Of a stretch of DNA of 64,000 nt, positions 16,901 to 25,462 are shown in pieces; positions within the stretch are counted from its first letter, which is position 1, and each line of letters opens with the position of its first letter. Under the pieces are notes generated by a model. That model had not been told where the DNA came from, did no database searches, and was given only the letters and a program-made list of their open reading frames with translations. A program made the position numbers and the translations under genes. The DNA comes from Microbacterium oxydans (GTDB lineage: Bacteria; Actinomycetota; Actinomycetes; Actinomycetales; Microbacteriaceae), in assembly GCF_900095745.1 (NCBI RefSeq), contig NZ_FMIR01000019.1, forward strand, positions 620,001 to 684,000, written 5' to 3'.

Positions 16901-17356
16901 TCCGACGTCCTCCGCCTGGGCGACGAGAGCGTCGACGTCGTCTGAGGCCTCGGTGGAACGGAGGACGGGCACGCCCGCCTCGATCGCGTGACGCTTCGCC
17001 TCGACCTTGTTCCCCGCCATCTCCAACACGTTGGAGGGCGGACCGATGAAGACGATGCCGTTGGCTGCGGCCTTCTCGGCCAGCTCCGGATTCTCCGAGA
17101 GGAAGCCGTATCCGGGGTAGATCGCATCCGCCCCCGACTCGAGAGCGACGCGGATGATCTCGTCGACGTTCAGGTATGCGCGCACCGGATGGCCGCGCTC
17201 GCCGATCTCGTAAGCCTCATCGGCCTTGAGCCGATGCACGGAGCCGCGGTCCTCATGAGGGAACACCGCGACGGTGCGCGCCCCCACTTCGACTGCCGCA
17301 CGGAATGCGCGGATCGCGATCTCGCCGCGGTTCGCCACAAGGATCTTCTGGAACAT
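13949..17356 (-). CDS. pyc: pyruvate carboxylase
   Basis: The 1135-residue single-chain biotin enzyme carboxylates pyruvate to oxaloacetate (anaplerosis). Domains in order are biotin carboxylase (from FQKILVANRGEIAIRAF; ATP loop AVAGGGGRGMRRV; IEMNPRIQVEHTVTEEVT), carboxyltransferase TIM barrel (DTTFRDAHQSLLATRVRT, LLRGRNTVGYTPYP, HTHDTPGGQ) and a C-terminal biotinyl domain with the target Lys in IEAMKMEAAI near residue 1098. I take ATG 17356, preceded by AGAGGTGTGC, over the GTG two codons upstream. Length matches the family. It is divergent from the parA gene. Confidence 0.97.
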   Translation of the reverse strand: MFQKILVANRGEIAIRAFRAAVEVGARTVAVFPHEDRGSVHRLKADEAYEIGERGHPVRAYLNVDEIIRVALESGADAIYPGYGFLSENPELAEKAAANGIVFIGPPSNVLEMAGNKVEAKRHAIEAGVPVLRSTEASDDVDALVAQAEDVGFPLFAKAVAGGGGRGMRRVETSGDLAPALAEAMREAASAFGDARMFLEQAVMRPRHIEVQILADKTGETVHLFERDCSVQRRHQKVVEIAPAPNLDDSVRTALHGYAVAFARSIGYENAGTVEFLLETAGERTGEVVFIEMNPRIQVEHTVTEEVTDVDLVQSQMRIASGQTLADLGLQQENLHLRGAALQCRITTEDPTQGFRPDTGKITTYRSPGGAGIRLDGGTVHQGAQISPHFDSMLAKLTCRGRDFPAAVARARRALAEFRIRGVSTNIPFLQALLEDDAFIAGDVSTSFIDERPELLRGRVSKDRGTKYLNWLVDVTVNKPHGAHPGVIDPSSKLPTVDLTTEPPAGSRQRLLELGPEGFVRSLREQTALAITDTTFRDAHQSLLATRVRTKDLVAAAPYLARLTPGLLSVEAWGGATYDVALRFLGEDPWERLDKLRAALPNVAIQMLLRGRNTVGYTPYPTAVTEAFVAEAAASGVDIFRIFDALNDVEQMRPAIEAVRKTGTAVAEVALCYTGDLLDPAEDLYTLDYYLRLADQIVEAGAHIIAIKDMAGLLRPAAAAKLVAALRERFDLPVHLHTHDTPGGQLATLLAASAVGVDAVDAASAPLSGTTSQPSLSSLVAALAHTERDSGISLDGVSDLEPYWEAVRRAYAPFESGLPGPTGRVYHHEIPGGQLSNLRQQAKALGLADDFELIEDMYAAADRILGRVPKVTPSSKVVGDLALHLAAVKADPADFEANPEKYDVPDSVVGFMAGELGDLPGGWPEPFRTKVLAGRSVRVGLTDITVEDEAALAGTSAERRTRLNTLLFPGPSAEFAERRELFGDLSVLDTSDYLYGLVAGQEHMIEIDRGVQLYVGIEAIGEADDKGMRTVMTTLNGQLRPVFVRDRSIVVDAHEVEKADTSVPGQVAAPFSGVVTLKAEVGAAVRAGEPVASIEAMKMEAAITAPVDGVIERHAIAETQQVDAGDLLVVIRPAH

Positions 17357-17436
17357 GCACACCTCTGAAAGCTCGATGCGCAGCGTTTTCGATGCGCATG
17401 GGGCGGGGCTGAGTGTTCCCTCAGCCTAGGGGAAGG

Positions 17437-17449
17437 TAACGTGGTGTCC
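17437..17449 (+). promoter_or_regulatory. leaderless -10 box of the ParA gene
   Basis: TAACGT (17437-17442) lies 7 nt upstream of GTG 17450. This supports the GTG at 17450 over the in-frame GTG at 17441, which would overlap the promoter. Confidence 0.6.
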
Positions 17450-18262
17450 GTGCACGTACTCAGCGTCAGCTCTCTCAAGGGGGGCGTCGGCAAGACGACC
17501 GTGACACTCGGGCTGGCCTCCGCGGCTTTCGCTCGAGGAGTCCGGACTCTCGTCGTCGACCTCGATCCGCAGTCCGACGTCTCCACCGGGATGGACATCC
17601 AGGTGGCCGGACGACTCAACATCGCCGACGTCCTGGCGAACCCGAAGGAGAAGGTCGTCCGTCAGGCGATCACCTCCAGCGGCTGGGCGAAGGTCCACCC
17701 CGGCACCATCGACGTGCTGATCGGGAGCCCTTCCGCCATCAACTTCGACGGACCGCACCCGAGCGTGCGCGACGTCTGGAAGCTCGAGGAGGCGCTCGCC
17801 TCCGTCGAGGCGGACTACGACCTCGTGCTCGTCGACTGCGCGCCCTCGCTGAACGCCCTGACCCGCACCGCCTGGGCCGCGAGCGATCGCGTCATGGTCG
17901 TCACCGAGCCCGGCCTCTTCTCCGTCGCCGCAGCCGATCGCGCCCTCCGCGCCATCGAGGAGATCCGTCGTGGTCTCTCCCCCCGACTGCAGCCGCTCGG
18001 CATCGTCGTGAATCGCGTGCGCCCGCAGTCCATCGAGCACCAGTTCCGCATCAAAGAGCTGCGCGACATGTTCGGCCCCCTCGTGCTCTCGCCGCAGCTG
18101 CCGGAGCGCACCTCCCTGCAGCAGGCACAGGGTGCGGCCAAGCCGCTGCACATCTGGCCCGGTGATTCCGCCCAGGAACTGGCGGCCGACTTCGATTCGC
18201 TGCTCGACAGGATCATCCGCACCGGTCGGATCGCCGTCCCCGAGAGCGGTCCGCAGAGCTGA
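17450..18262 (+). CDS. ParA family ATPase
   Basis: The 270-residue protein begins with HVLSVSSLKGGVGKTTVTLG, a deviant Walker A motif carrying the signature lysine. It continues with LVVDLDPQSDVSTGMD (switch I) and YDLVLVDCAPSLNALT (Walker B), the ParA/MinD fold. No parB or parS is next to it. The genome's main parAB pair is expected near oriC, so this is probably an accessory ParA that positions another cargo. Orphan ParA proteins of this type lie near the FtsR/GarA genes in several Actinobacteria. The start is set by the -10 spacing. Confidence 0.88.
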   Translation: MHVLSVSSLKGGVGKTTVTLGLASAAFARGVRTLVVDLDPQSDVSTGMDIQVAGRLNIADVLANPKEKVVRQAITSSGWAKVHPGTIDVLIGSPSAINFDGPHPSVRDVWKLEEALASVEADYDLVLVDCAPSLNALTRTAWAASDRVMVVTEPGLFSVAAADRALRAIEEIRRGLSPRLQPLGIVVNRVRPQSIEHQFRIKELRDMFGPLVLSPQLPERTSLQQAQGAAKPLHIWPGDSAQELAADFDSLLDRIIRTGRIAVPESGPQS

Positions 18263-18281
18263 CCCTCACCACGTGCACAGC

Positions 18282-18314
18282 AAAACGGCCATCCTCATCG
18301 AGGACGGCCGTTTT
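18282..18314. terminator. bidirectional terminator between parA and MerR genes
   Basis: AAAACGGCC pairs with GGCCGTTTT around an inner TCCTC/GAGGA pair. The stem carries A/T runs on both sides, so it can act as a rho-independent terminator in both directions. Confidence 0.85.
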
Positions 18315-18337
18315 CTGTATGACGGGGGAAGGCGCGA

Positions 18338-18883
18338 TCAGGCGGAGCGCTTGGTCCGACGGGCGGAAAGCTCGTCGACCGGATCCGGAGCGGTCGCGTC
18401 GAACGCGACCAGCGTCGACTCCACCTCGCGGAGGACCTTGCCGACGGCGATGCCGAAGACGCCCTGGCCGCGGCTCACGAGGTCGATGACCTCGTCGTTC
18501 GACGTGCACAGGTAGACCGATGCACCGTCGCTCATGAGCGTCGTACCGGCGAGGTCGCGGATGCCTGCGCGTCGGAGCTCTTCGACGGCCGTGCGGATCT
18601 GCTGCAGCGAGATGCCCGTGTCGAGCAGGCTCTTCACGAGCTTCAGGACGAGGATGTCGCGGAAGCCGTAGAGACGCTGCGACCCGGAGCCGTTCGCCCC
18701 GCGAACGGTGGGTTCCACCAGCTCGGTGCGCGCCCAGTAGTCGAGCTGACGGTAGGTGATGCCGGCGGCGCGAGCGGCGACCGCGCCACGGTAGCCGACC
18801 TCGTCGTCCATGGCCGGAAGACCATCGGTGAAGAGGAGTTCGGGTACGAACCGCGGGTCTCCTGCGAGCTCATCCGCATTCAT
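18338..18883 (-). CDS. MerR-family regulator (Rv1830-like)
   Basis: The 181-residue protein contains a winged helix-turn-helix (YRGAVAARAAGITYRQLDYWARTELVEPTVRGANGS split over residues 30-66) and the FRDILVLKLVKSLLDTGISL dimer helix of MerR proteins. The C-terminal half lacks the Cys residues of metal-sensing MerR members. Its place next to FtsR and GarA matches the Rv1827-Rv1828-Rv1830 set of M. tuberculosis. The ATG at 18883 has an AGGGAGGATTTC ribosome site. Targets are unknown. Confidence 0.85.
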   Translation of the reverse strand: MNADELAGDPRFVPELLFTDGLPAMDDEVGYRGAVAARAAGITYRQLDYWARTELVEPTVRGANGSGSQRLYGFRDILVLKLVKSLLDTGISLQQIRTAVEELRRAGIRDLAGTTLMSDGASVYLCTSNDEVIDLVSRGQGVFGIAVGKVLREVESTLVAFDATAPDPVDELSARRTKRSA

Positions 18884-18983
18884 CTGAAATCCTCCCTGGA
18901 ACGGTTATCTTCCACGGTAGAGCAGTGCCTGGGCACCGGCAATCACATCCGCGGGACCGCGAAGGTGTGTCGCAACCAGTTCG

Positions 18984-19670
18984 TTACGAAAGCACTCGCG
19001 ACAGCGCGTCTTTGACGAAGAGCGAGCGCACCTCGTCGATCTTCGCGGCCAGTTCCGGCGCCAGCTCGCTGGCCTTGGCCCGGGACGGAGCATCCGTCCG
19101 ACGCAGCAGCGCGGACATCGCCGATTCGATGAGCGCGACCTCGCGATCTGCTCCCTGGCGCAGCGAGCGCAGGTGCCGCGGCTCGATGCCGTGGCGGTCG
19201 AGGGCGACGAGGCCGCGCAACAGCGTGACCGTCGTCTCCTGGTAACTCTCCTGGGCGATGATGACACCGGTGCTGATCGCGTCGTTGAGCAGCTGCGGGC
19301 CCGCGCCGGCTGCAGCCAGCAGCTCGTCGCGTCGGTATCTGCGCGGCGCCGGCGTGATCGAGGGCGGCGGAGCGAACGGAGTCGCCTCCCCGCCGGCATC
19401 GACGTCGTCGAGCTGCTCGCGGATCACGCTCAGCGGAAGATAGTGGTCGCGCTGCAGAGTGAGGCCGAGACGCAGTCGTTCGATGTCCGCCGTGGAGAAC
19501 TTGCGATAGCCGGACTCGGTGCGCGAGGGGCTGACGATGCCCTGCACCTCGAGGAAGCGCAGTTTGCTGGAGGTGAGGTCGGGGAACTCCGGTGTGAGCC
19601 GAGCGAGGACTTGGCCGATGCTCAGCAAGCCCGCGGACGCGGAACGTTCGCGGGCGGGAGTAGCCGCCAT
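18984..19670 (-). CDS. ftsR: FtsR (Rv1828) MerR-type regulator
   Basis: The 228-residue protein begins with a short tail and then LLSIGQVLARLTPEFPDLTSSKLRFLEVQG, the winged-helix region characteristic of the Rv1828/FtsR family. The YRKFSTADIERLRLGLTLQRD segment follows, with a C-terminal effector domain at about 110-228. In Corynebacterium glutamicum the orthologue activates ftsZ. The start codon overlaps the garA stop (TGATG), so it is translated with garA. A 100-bp gap separates it from the next MerR gene, where mycobacteria carry an extra bifunctional nuclease gene (Rv1829). Confidence 0.88.
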   Translation of the reverse strand: MAATPARERSASAGLLSIGQVLARLTPEFPDLTSSKLRFLEVQGIVSPSRTESGYRKFSTADIERLRLGLTLQRDHYLPLSVIREQLDDVDAGGEATPFAPPPSITPAPRRYRRDELLAAAGAGPQLLNDAISTGVIIAQESYQETTVTLLRGLVALDRHGIEPRHLRSLRQGADREVALIESAMSALLRRTDAPSRAKASELAPELAAKIDEVRSLFVKDALSRVLS

Positions 19671-20155
19671 CAGTCGTTCGCCGCCGCGCGATCGCGAGGG
19701 GAGGCGAAGAAATTCAGGCGGAACTTGCCGACACGCAGTTCCGAACCGTCGACGAGCGGGCTGCGGTCGACGCGCTCCCCGTTGACGTACGTTCCGTTGA
19801 GCGAGCGCTGATCGATGATCTCGAACGCCGACCCGGTGCGGGTGATCTCTGCATGACGACGGGACACGGTCACGTCGTCGAAGAAGATGTCGGCCTCCGG
19901 ATGCCGGCCGACCGTGGTCACGTCGGTGTCGAGGAGGTAGCGGGCACCGGCGAGAGCGCCGGAACGGACCAGCAGCAACGCCGATCCTGCGGGCAGGGCG
20001 CTGATCGCACTCTGCTCGACGTCGGTGAGTTCCACTCCGAACGGCACGAAAGACAGGTCGGAATCGTGCCCGAACGTCTGCGTCACGTCGTGTCTCTGCT
20101 CACCGGAACGGTGGATCGCGGCTTCTCCGGCCGGTCGGCTGTCGCTGTCAGTCAC
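19670..20155 (-). CDS. garA: GarA/OdhI-type FHA regulator
   Basis: The 161-residue protein has an FHA domain at about 65-150 with TVGRHPEADIFFDDVTVSRRHAE split over its core strands, then SLNGTYVNGE and IGKFRL-like VGKFRLNFF. This closely resembles M. tuberculosis GarA and C. glutamicum OdhI, which inhibit the E1 subunit of 2-oxoglutarate dehydrogenase until a kinase phosphorylates an N-terminal Thr. The equivalent tail here is DVTQTF (Thr25 and Thr27). The GTG 20155 start follows AAGGAGGGC. The PASTA kinase at 5.4 kb is a plausible writer. Confidence 0.92.
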   Translation of the reverse strand: MTDSDSRPAGEAAIHRSGEQRHDVTQTFGHDSDLSFVPFGVELTDVEQSAISALPAGSALLLVRSGALAGARYLLDTDVTTVGRHPEADIFFDDVTVSRRHAEITRTGSAFEIIDQRSLNGTYVNGERVDRSPLVDGSELRVGKFRLNFFASPRDRAAAND

Positions 20156-20256
20156 AGTGCCCTCCTTGGCTTTCCAGACTAACGGATGCCGAGGCGCTCG
20201 CGGGAGGCCGGTTGCATACTCAGCCATCACATACCGGGTATTCATAGGGTGGAACC

Positions 20257-20907
20257 GTGAAGACCAATGTCCTGCGGCGCCCGGCGACCCCGATCGCCCT
20301 CGCCGCCACCCTGCTCGCTGCGTTCCTCGTGCTCTTCTCTCCACTCTCGGCCTCCGCGCACGACGCGCTCGTGTCGTCGTCTCCGGCCGCAGACGAGTCC
20401 GTCGAGACCGTGCCGTCGGAGCTGACGCTCACCTTCAGCGCCAAGCTCATCGACGGCGAGGGCGCGACCGAGGTCGTCGTCACCGGCCCCGACGGCTCCT
20501 CGGTCACCGACGGCGCAGCGACGGTCGACGGCGCGATCGTCACCCAGCCGCTGCAGGGCTCGGGCCCGGCCGGCGAGTACCACGTCATCTGGAAGGTCGT
20601 CTCGAGCGACGGCCACCCCACATCCGGCGAGTACTCCTTCACCGTGACCGTCGGCGACGATGCGACACCGACCGAGGCACCCACTGCTGCGCCCACCACC
20701 GCGGCACCGACGGCGGAGCAGACCGCAGCACCCGAGGCGACCACGACGCCGCCGGCCGATTCCGGTGACGGCGACGCCGGATCCCCGTGGATCTGGGTGC
20801 TCGCGATCGTCGCCGTCCTGGTGGTCGCCGGCGTGGTCACATGGATCGTCCTGAGCCGTCGCCGCGGCGGTTCCGCGACCGGTTCCGACGCCCCCACGGA
20901 GCGATAG
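20257..20907 (+). CDS. CopC-domain secreted copper-resistance-like protein with C-terminal anchor
   Basis: The 216-residue protein has a signal peptide that should cleave after SASA, leaving the N-terminal His of AHDALVSSSPAADE, the usual copper ligand. The CopC beta-barrel runs to about residue 130 and includes the conserved SSDGHPTSGEYSF. A Thr/Ala/Pro-rich stalk and a membrane helix (about 176-200, WIWVLAIVAVLVVAGVVTWI) end in Arg residues. CopC binds periplasmic copper; there is no CopD or YcnI gene beside it. TAGGGT lies 6 nt before the GTG, so it is probably leaderless. Confidence 0.88.
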   Translation: MKTNVLRRPATPIALAATLLAAFLVLFSPLSASAHDALVSSSPAADESVETVPSELTLTFSAKLIDGEGATEVVVTGPDGSSVTDGAATVDGAIVTQPLQGSGPAGEYHVIWKVVSSDGHPTSGEYSFTVTVGDDATPTEAPTAAPTTAAPTAEQTAAPEATTTPPADSGDGDAGSPWIWVLAIVAVLVVAGVVTWIVLSRRRGGSATGSDAPTER

Positions 20908-20916
20908 GCTTAAGGC

Positions 20917-22314
<1,398 letters not shown>

Positions 22315-22325
22315 TCCGCTTTCTC

Positions 22326-22361
22326 GAAGGCCCGGTCCCGCGCACTGCGGACCGGGCCTTC
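22326..22361. terminator. bidirectional terminator between lpdA and the monooxygenase
   Basis: GAAGGCCCGGTCC pairs exactly with GGACCGGGCCTTC (13 bp) around a 10-nt loop. It lies 11 bp after the lpdA stop and before the tandem repeat. Confidence 0.85.
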
Positions 22362-22424
22362 GTGCGTCAGAGGCCGTGCGTCAGAGGCGGTGTGTCAGAG
22401 GCCGCGCATCAGAGGCCGCGCATC
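22361..22424. repeat. 14-bp tandem repeat, 4.5 copies, spanning the monooxygenase stop codon
   Basis: Units of CGTGCGTCAGAGGC begin at 22361, 22375, 22389 and 22403, with a partial fifth from 22417. The last full unit contains the stop codon of the minus-strand gene and the partial one its final codons. The unit is not a multiple of three, so copy-number changes would only move downstream stops. Confidence 0.85.
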
Positions 22425-23530
22425 GTGAGGAGCCCGGCCGTCCATGCCCGCAGCGGCGGCGAGCCCAGCGCGCGCATCAGCAGCTCCCGGCCGCGGACCA
22501 CGGGCGCCGGCGCCGGAGCACCCATCGACATGTAGAACGCCGAGCGCCGCTGTGCGCGCGAGGCGGACCGCAGCACGTGCCACTCGAACCTCGCCAGCTC
22601 GGGCATCCGATGCGGCAGCGACCGCGCGAGTTCGGACGCGAGACGAGCGGCATCCACCCAGCCCAGGTTCATCCCCTGCCCGCCGATAGGACTGATCTCG
22701 TGCGCGGCGTCTCCGAGGAGCACCACCCGCCCCCTGGTCAGCCGTGTCGCCCGGTGCTGTGCGGCGACGAAGGAGGCCGGCTCCGCATCGGGCGGGAGTT
22801 CGATGGCGATCCCGGTGCGCGCCTCGATCACGGCACGGAGGTTTTCGGCAGTACCCAGAACCCCGTCGGACCCTTCGCGCACAACCCAGCGCCGCACTCC
22901 ACCGGGAAGCGGGAAGGACTCGACGAGACCGGCGGGTTCGCAGTGCAGGACGGCATGCTCACCCGGTGAGGCGTCTGCGACGTCGAGCATCGAGTACGAC
23001 GCGCGTCCCGGACGACGGTGCCAGCCGAGGTCGAGCTCATCGCGCAGACGGCTGCGCACACCGTCTGCCACCACGACGATCGACGCGGTGAACGTGCGCG
23101 GTCCCGCCCCGGTCTGCGCCGAGACCTGAACCGCAGCGGCGGTGCTCCGAAGCGCCTGCACCGTGCATCCGGAGATCAGGGCATCCGGGGAGAGTGCCTG
23201 CAGTCGGGCCCGGAGCAGCGCACTCGTCCGCGGCTGCGGGAGGATCAGGACGGGGCGATCCGGCGCGAAGGTCAGCGTGGCCAGGGTCCTGCGGCGACTG
23301 CGCACCTCTCCGCCTTCGAGCCGCAGCGCTTCCGACCGGACGTCCGTCCCGATTCCGACCGCATCGAGCGCGTCCAGCCCCGGCCGATGGATGCCGATCG
23401 CCCTGGTCCGATCGTCGGCATCCGTGCGCCGCTCGCAGACCACCACCCGCAATCCGTCCTGCAGCAGCAGGCAGGCCAGGAGCAGACCGACGGGCCCTGC
23501 TCCCACGATCAGCACGTCATGATCGGGCAC
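22409..23530 (-). CDS. FAD-dependent monooxygenase (PHBH-fold)
   Basis: The 373-residue flavoprotein has the ADP-binding loop VLIVGAGPVGLLLACLL, an acidic ribose-binding strand ending in VVCERR, the DG motif in VVVADGVRSRLR and the GD motif LLGDAAHEISPIGGQGMNLG, in the order of group A aromatic hydroxylases. It overlaps the methyltransferase gene by 14 bp and is the third gene of a type III polyketide operon, so it probably hydroxylates the resorcinol or phenol product. The 3' end runs into a 14-bp tandem repeat. Substrate is inferred from context only. Confidence 0.88.
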   Translation of the reverse strand: MPDHDVLIVGAGPVGLLLACLLLQDGLRVVVCERRTDADDRTRAIGIHRPGLDALDAVGIGTDVRSEALRLEGGEVRSRRRTLATLTFAPDRPVLILPQPRTSALLRARLQALSPDALISGCTVQALRSTAAAVQVSAQTGAGPRTFTASIVVVADGVRSRLRDELDLGWHRRPGRASYSMLDVADASPGEHAVLHCEPAGLVESFPLPGGVRRWVVREGSDGVLGTAENLRAVIEARTGIAIELPPDAEPASFVAAQHRATRLTRGRVVLLGDAAHEISPIGGQGMNLGWVDAARLASELARSLPHRMPELARFEWHVLRSASRAQRRSAFYMSMGAPAPAPVVRGRELLMRALGSPPLRAWTAGLLTMRGL

Positions 23531-24242
23531 TGCCCTCCTCCCACCGCAGCTCCAGTCGCGAGGGCAGTCCCCCGCGGACGGTCCACCCGGTCGGAGCGAT
23601 CGCCGTCAGCTCGGCGACCGTGTACGAGCGTCGGATGCTGATGAGACCGTCTTCGCGGATGAACGAGTCGGCGAGAAGGGTGCGCGAGATCGGCAAGGTC
23701 GCCGCGGCGAACAGCACGTGGGCGGTCCGGCTCCGGGCGATGTCGTGGTGGGACACTAATCCGCCTGGCGCGACGAGCCGCGTCGAGTCGCTGAGGACCG
23801 TTTGGAGCTCGTCCTCGTCCAGATGGTGCAACACGTGGTTGGACAGCACGACGTCGTAGGTGTCGCCCGCTTCGACCAGCTCGGTGGTCAGCGCCCGTCG
23901 ATAGCGGATGCCGGCGCCGCGGTCGTGCGCCGAGGCCCACCGGATCGCCCGCTCATCGGCATCGAGGGCGGTGATCTCGGCATCGAACCCGTCGTGACGC
24001 AGCCGCCCGGCGAGCAGACGGCAGAGGTCTCCCCCGCCGGCGCCGACATCGAGGATGCGCAGTCGCCCTGCCCGCTCCGCGCGCGGCCGGATGTCGCGGC
24101 GATAGAGCGTGCCCGGACGCGAGACCAGCGCGTTCACAAAGCCGAACCGCCCGTAGGTCCGCGCCAGCATTCGCGCATCGGCGTGCGGGTCGTCCATCAG
24201 CTCACGGGTCTCGACGTCCCTGACCGCCAGGGCTGGACTCAT
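23517..24242 (-). CDS. class I SAM-dependent methyltransferase
   Basis: The 241-residue protein contains motif I LRILDVGAGGGDLCRLLAG, the acidic residue of motif II in ITALDADERAI, and DVVLSNHVLHHL as post-motif II. This is the Rossmann methyltransferase fold of the UbiE/methyltransf_25 type. It overlaps the polyketide synthase stop by 4 bp (ATGA) and the monooxygenase by 14 bp, so all three are co-translated. It probably O- or C-methylates the polyketide-derived ring. In the Streptomyces srs phenolic lipid operon the methyltransferase is a membrane protein, unlike this soluble type. Confidence 0.87.
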   Translation of the reverse strand: MSPALAVRDVETRELMDDPHADARMLARTYGRFGFVNALVSRPGTLYRRDIRPRAERAGRLRILDVGAGGGDLCRLLAGRLRHDGFDAEITALDADERAIRWASAHDRGAGIRYRRALTTELVEAGDTYDVVLSNHVLHHLDEDELQTVLSDSTRLVAPGGLVSHHDIARSRTAHVLFAAATLPISRTLLADSFIREDGLISIRRSYTVAELTAIAPTGWTVRGGLPSRLELRWEEGSARS

Positions 24243-25399
24243 GAGGCCGAGGGGGCGACGACGGTGAGCAGCGCGCTCTCGGCGGTCAGCCCCGGCCCGA
24301 AGGCCATCGCGGCGACGCGCTCGCCCGCTGCCGCGCCCTCCTCCTCCAAGATGCGCTTGAGGACGAAGAGCACCGTGGCGCTGGACATGTTGCCGTTCTC
24401 GCGCAGGACCTCGCGGGCGGGGTGCAGCTGCGCATCGCTGAGATGCATCCGCTCCTGCACCCGGTCCAGGATGCTGCGCCCCCCGGGGTGGATCGCCCAG
24501 TGCTCGACCTTCTCCCCCACCCGCCCCGCCTCGAAAGCCTCGGCCATCTCCGCATAAGCGGAATACAGCGGCCGGAGAGCGCCGATGATGGTCTCCCCGA
24601 TGATCTGCGGGACGGCGGTGGAGAGGATCATCTCGAACCCGGTGTCGCCGATCGTCCAGGCCATGTCCTTCTCGCCCTCCGGCGCGATGGCCGTGTGGAA
24701 CCGGTCCAGCCGCAGGGCGGTCGACGCCGACGGAAGGTCACGGGCCGTGACGATGCCGGCCGCCGCACCGTCGGCGAACAGGGAGGAGGCGACGATCGTG
24801 TCCGGGTTCTCCGAGGAACGCAGATGCAGGGTGCACAGCTCGACGCTGACGACCAGGACGACCGCGTTCTCGTCGGCGATGCAGAACTGGCTCGCCGCCC
24901 GCAGCGCCGGCATCGACGCGTAGCAGCCCATGAACCCGAGATGGAAGCGCTGCACCGCATCGGAGAGCCCGAGAGCGCGCACGATCTCGTACTCCGGTCC
25001 GGGAGCGTGGAACCCGGTGCAGGACACCGTGATGACGTGAGTCACATCCTCCGGGCCGATCTCGGGGTCGGCCTCGAGGGCCCGCCGCGCGACGTCGACG
25101 AAGAGTCGGGCAGCCTCCCGGGTGTAGATGTCGTTGCGCGCCTTCGTGCCCGGAGCCAGCAGCTCTCCGGAACGCCGGTCGAAGAAGACGGGATCGGCCA
25201 CGTCGGATTCGAGCGACAACTCGTCGATCACGGTATGGCGGCGGTCGATGCCCGAGACATTGAACGACGTCGTGACGATCCGCTGCGCCAAGCGCCCGAG
25301 GTCGGGCTGCTGGGCGAAGACGTCGCGCACCTGCTCCTGCACGAGAACGGTGTCGGGGACGATCGTCTGCAGCGATCGGAGCACAGGCGGTCGACTCAT
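24239..25399 (-). CDS. type III polyketide synthase (chalcone/stilbene synthase family)
   Basis: The 386-residue protein has the complete Cys-His-Asn triad: Cys159 in FHLGFMGCYAS, His in HWAIHPGGRSIL and Asn in ENGNMSS, plus the GFGPG-like AFGPGLTAES loop. Such enzymes extend acyl-CoA starters with malonyl-CoA to give alkylresorcinols or pyrones. With the methyltransferase and FAD monooxygenase behind it, a methylated and hydroxylated phenolic lipid is likely. ATG 25399 is preferred over TTG 25411, although neither has a good ribosome site. The acyl chain length cannot be read from the sequence. Confidence 0.9.
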   Translation of the reverse strand: MSRPPVLRSLQTIVPDTVLVQEQVRDVFAQQPDLGRLAQRIVTTSFNVSGIDRRHTVIDELSLESDVADPVFFDRRSGELLAPGTKARNDIYTREAARLFVDVARRALEADPEIGPEDVTHVITVSCTGFHAPGPEYEIVRALGLSDAVQRFHLGFMGCYASMPALRAASQFCIADENAVVLVVSVELCTLHLRSSENPDTIVASSLFADGAAAGIVTARDLPSASTALRLDRFHTAIAPEGEKDMAWTIGDTGFEMILSTAVPQIIGETIIGALRPLYSAYAEMAEAFEAGRVGEKVEHWAIHPGGRSILDRVQERMHLSDAQLHPAREVLRENGNMSSATVLFVLKRILEEEGAAAGERVAAMAFGPGLTAESALLTVVAPSAS

Positions 25400-25462
25400 G
25401 CTGTCACTCAAGCACGCGGTGTCGTCCCGGGGAAAGGGGTTGCGTTCGACTCGGCCGTCTGA

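Noticed and set aside
12992..16945. 1317-codon open frame on the plus strand
   Set aside because: It lies antisense to the MinD-like and pyruvate carboxylase genes, has extremely skewed Arg/Gly/Asp content and no domain. Long antisense frames are common in high-GC coding DNA.
17450..18262. main chromosomal ParA with parB
   Set aside because: No parB, parS-like repeats or oriC-proximal genes (gidB, rnpA, dnaA) are nearby.
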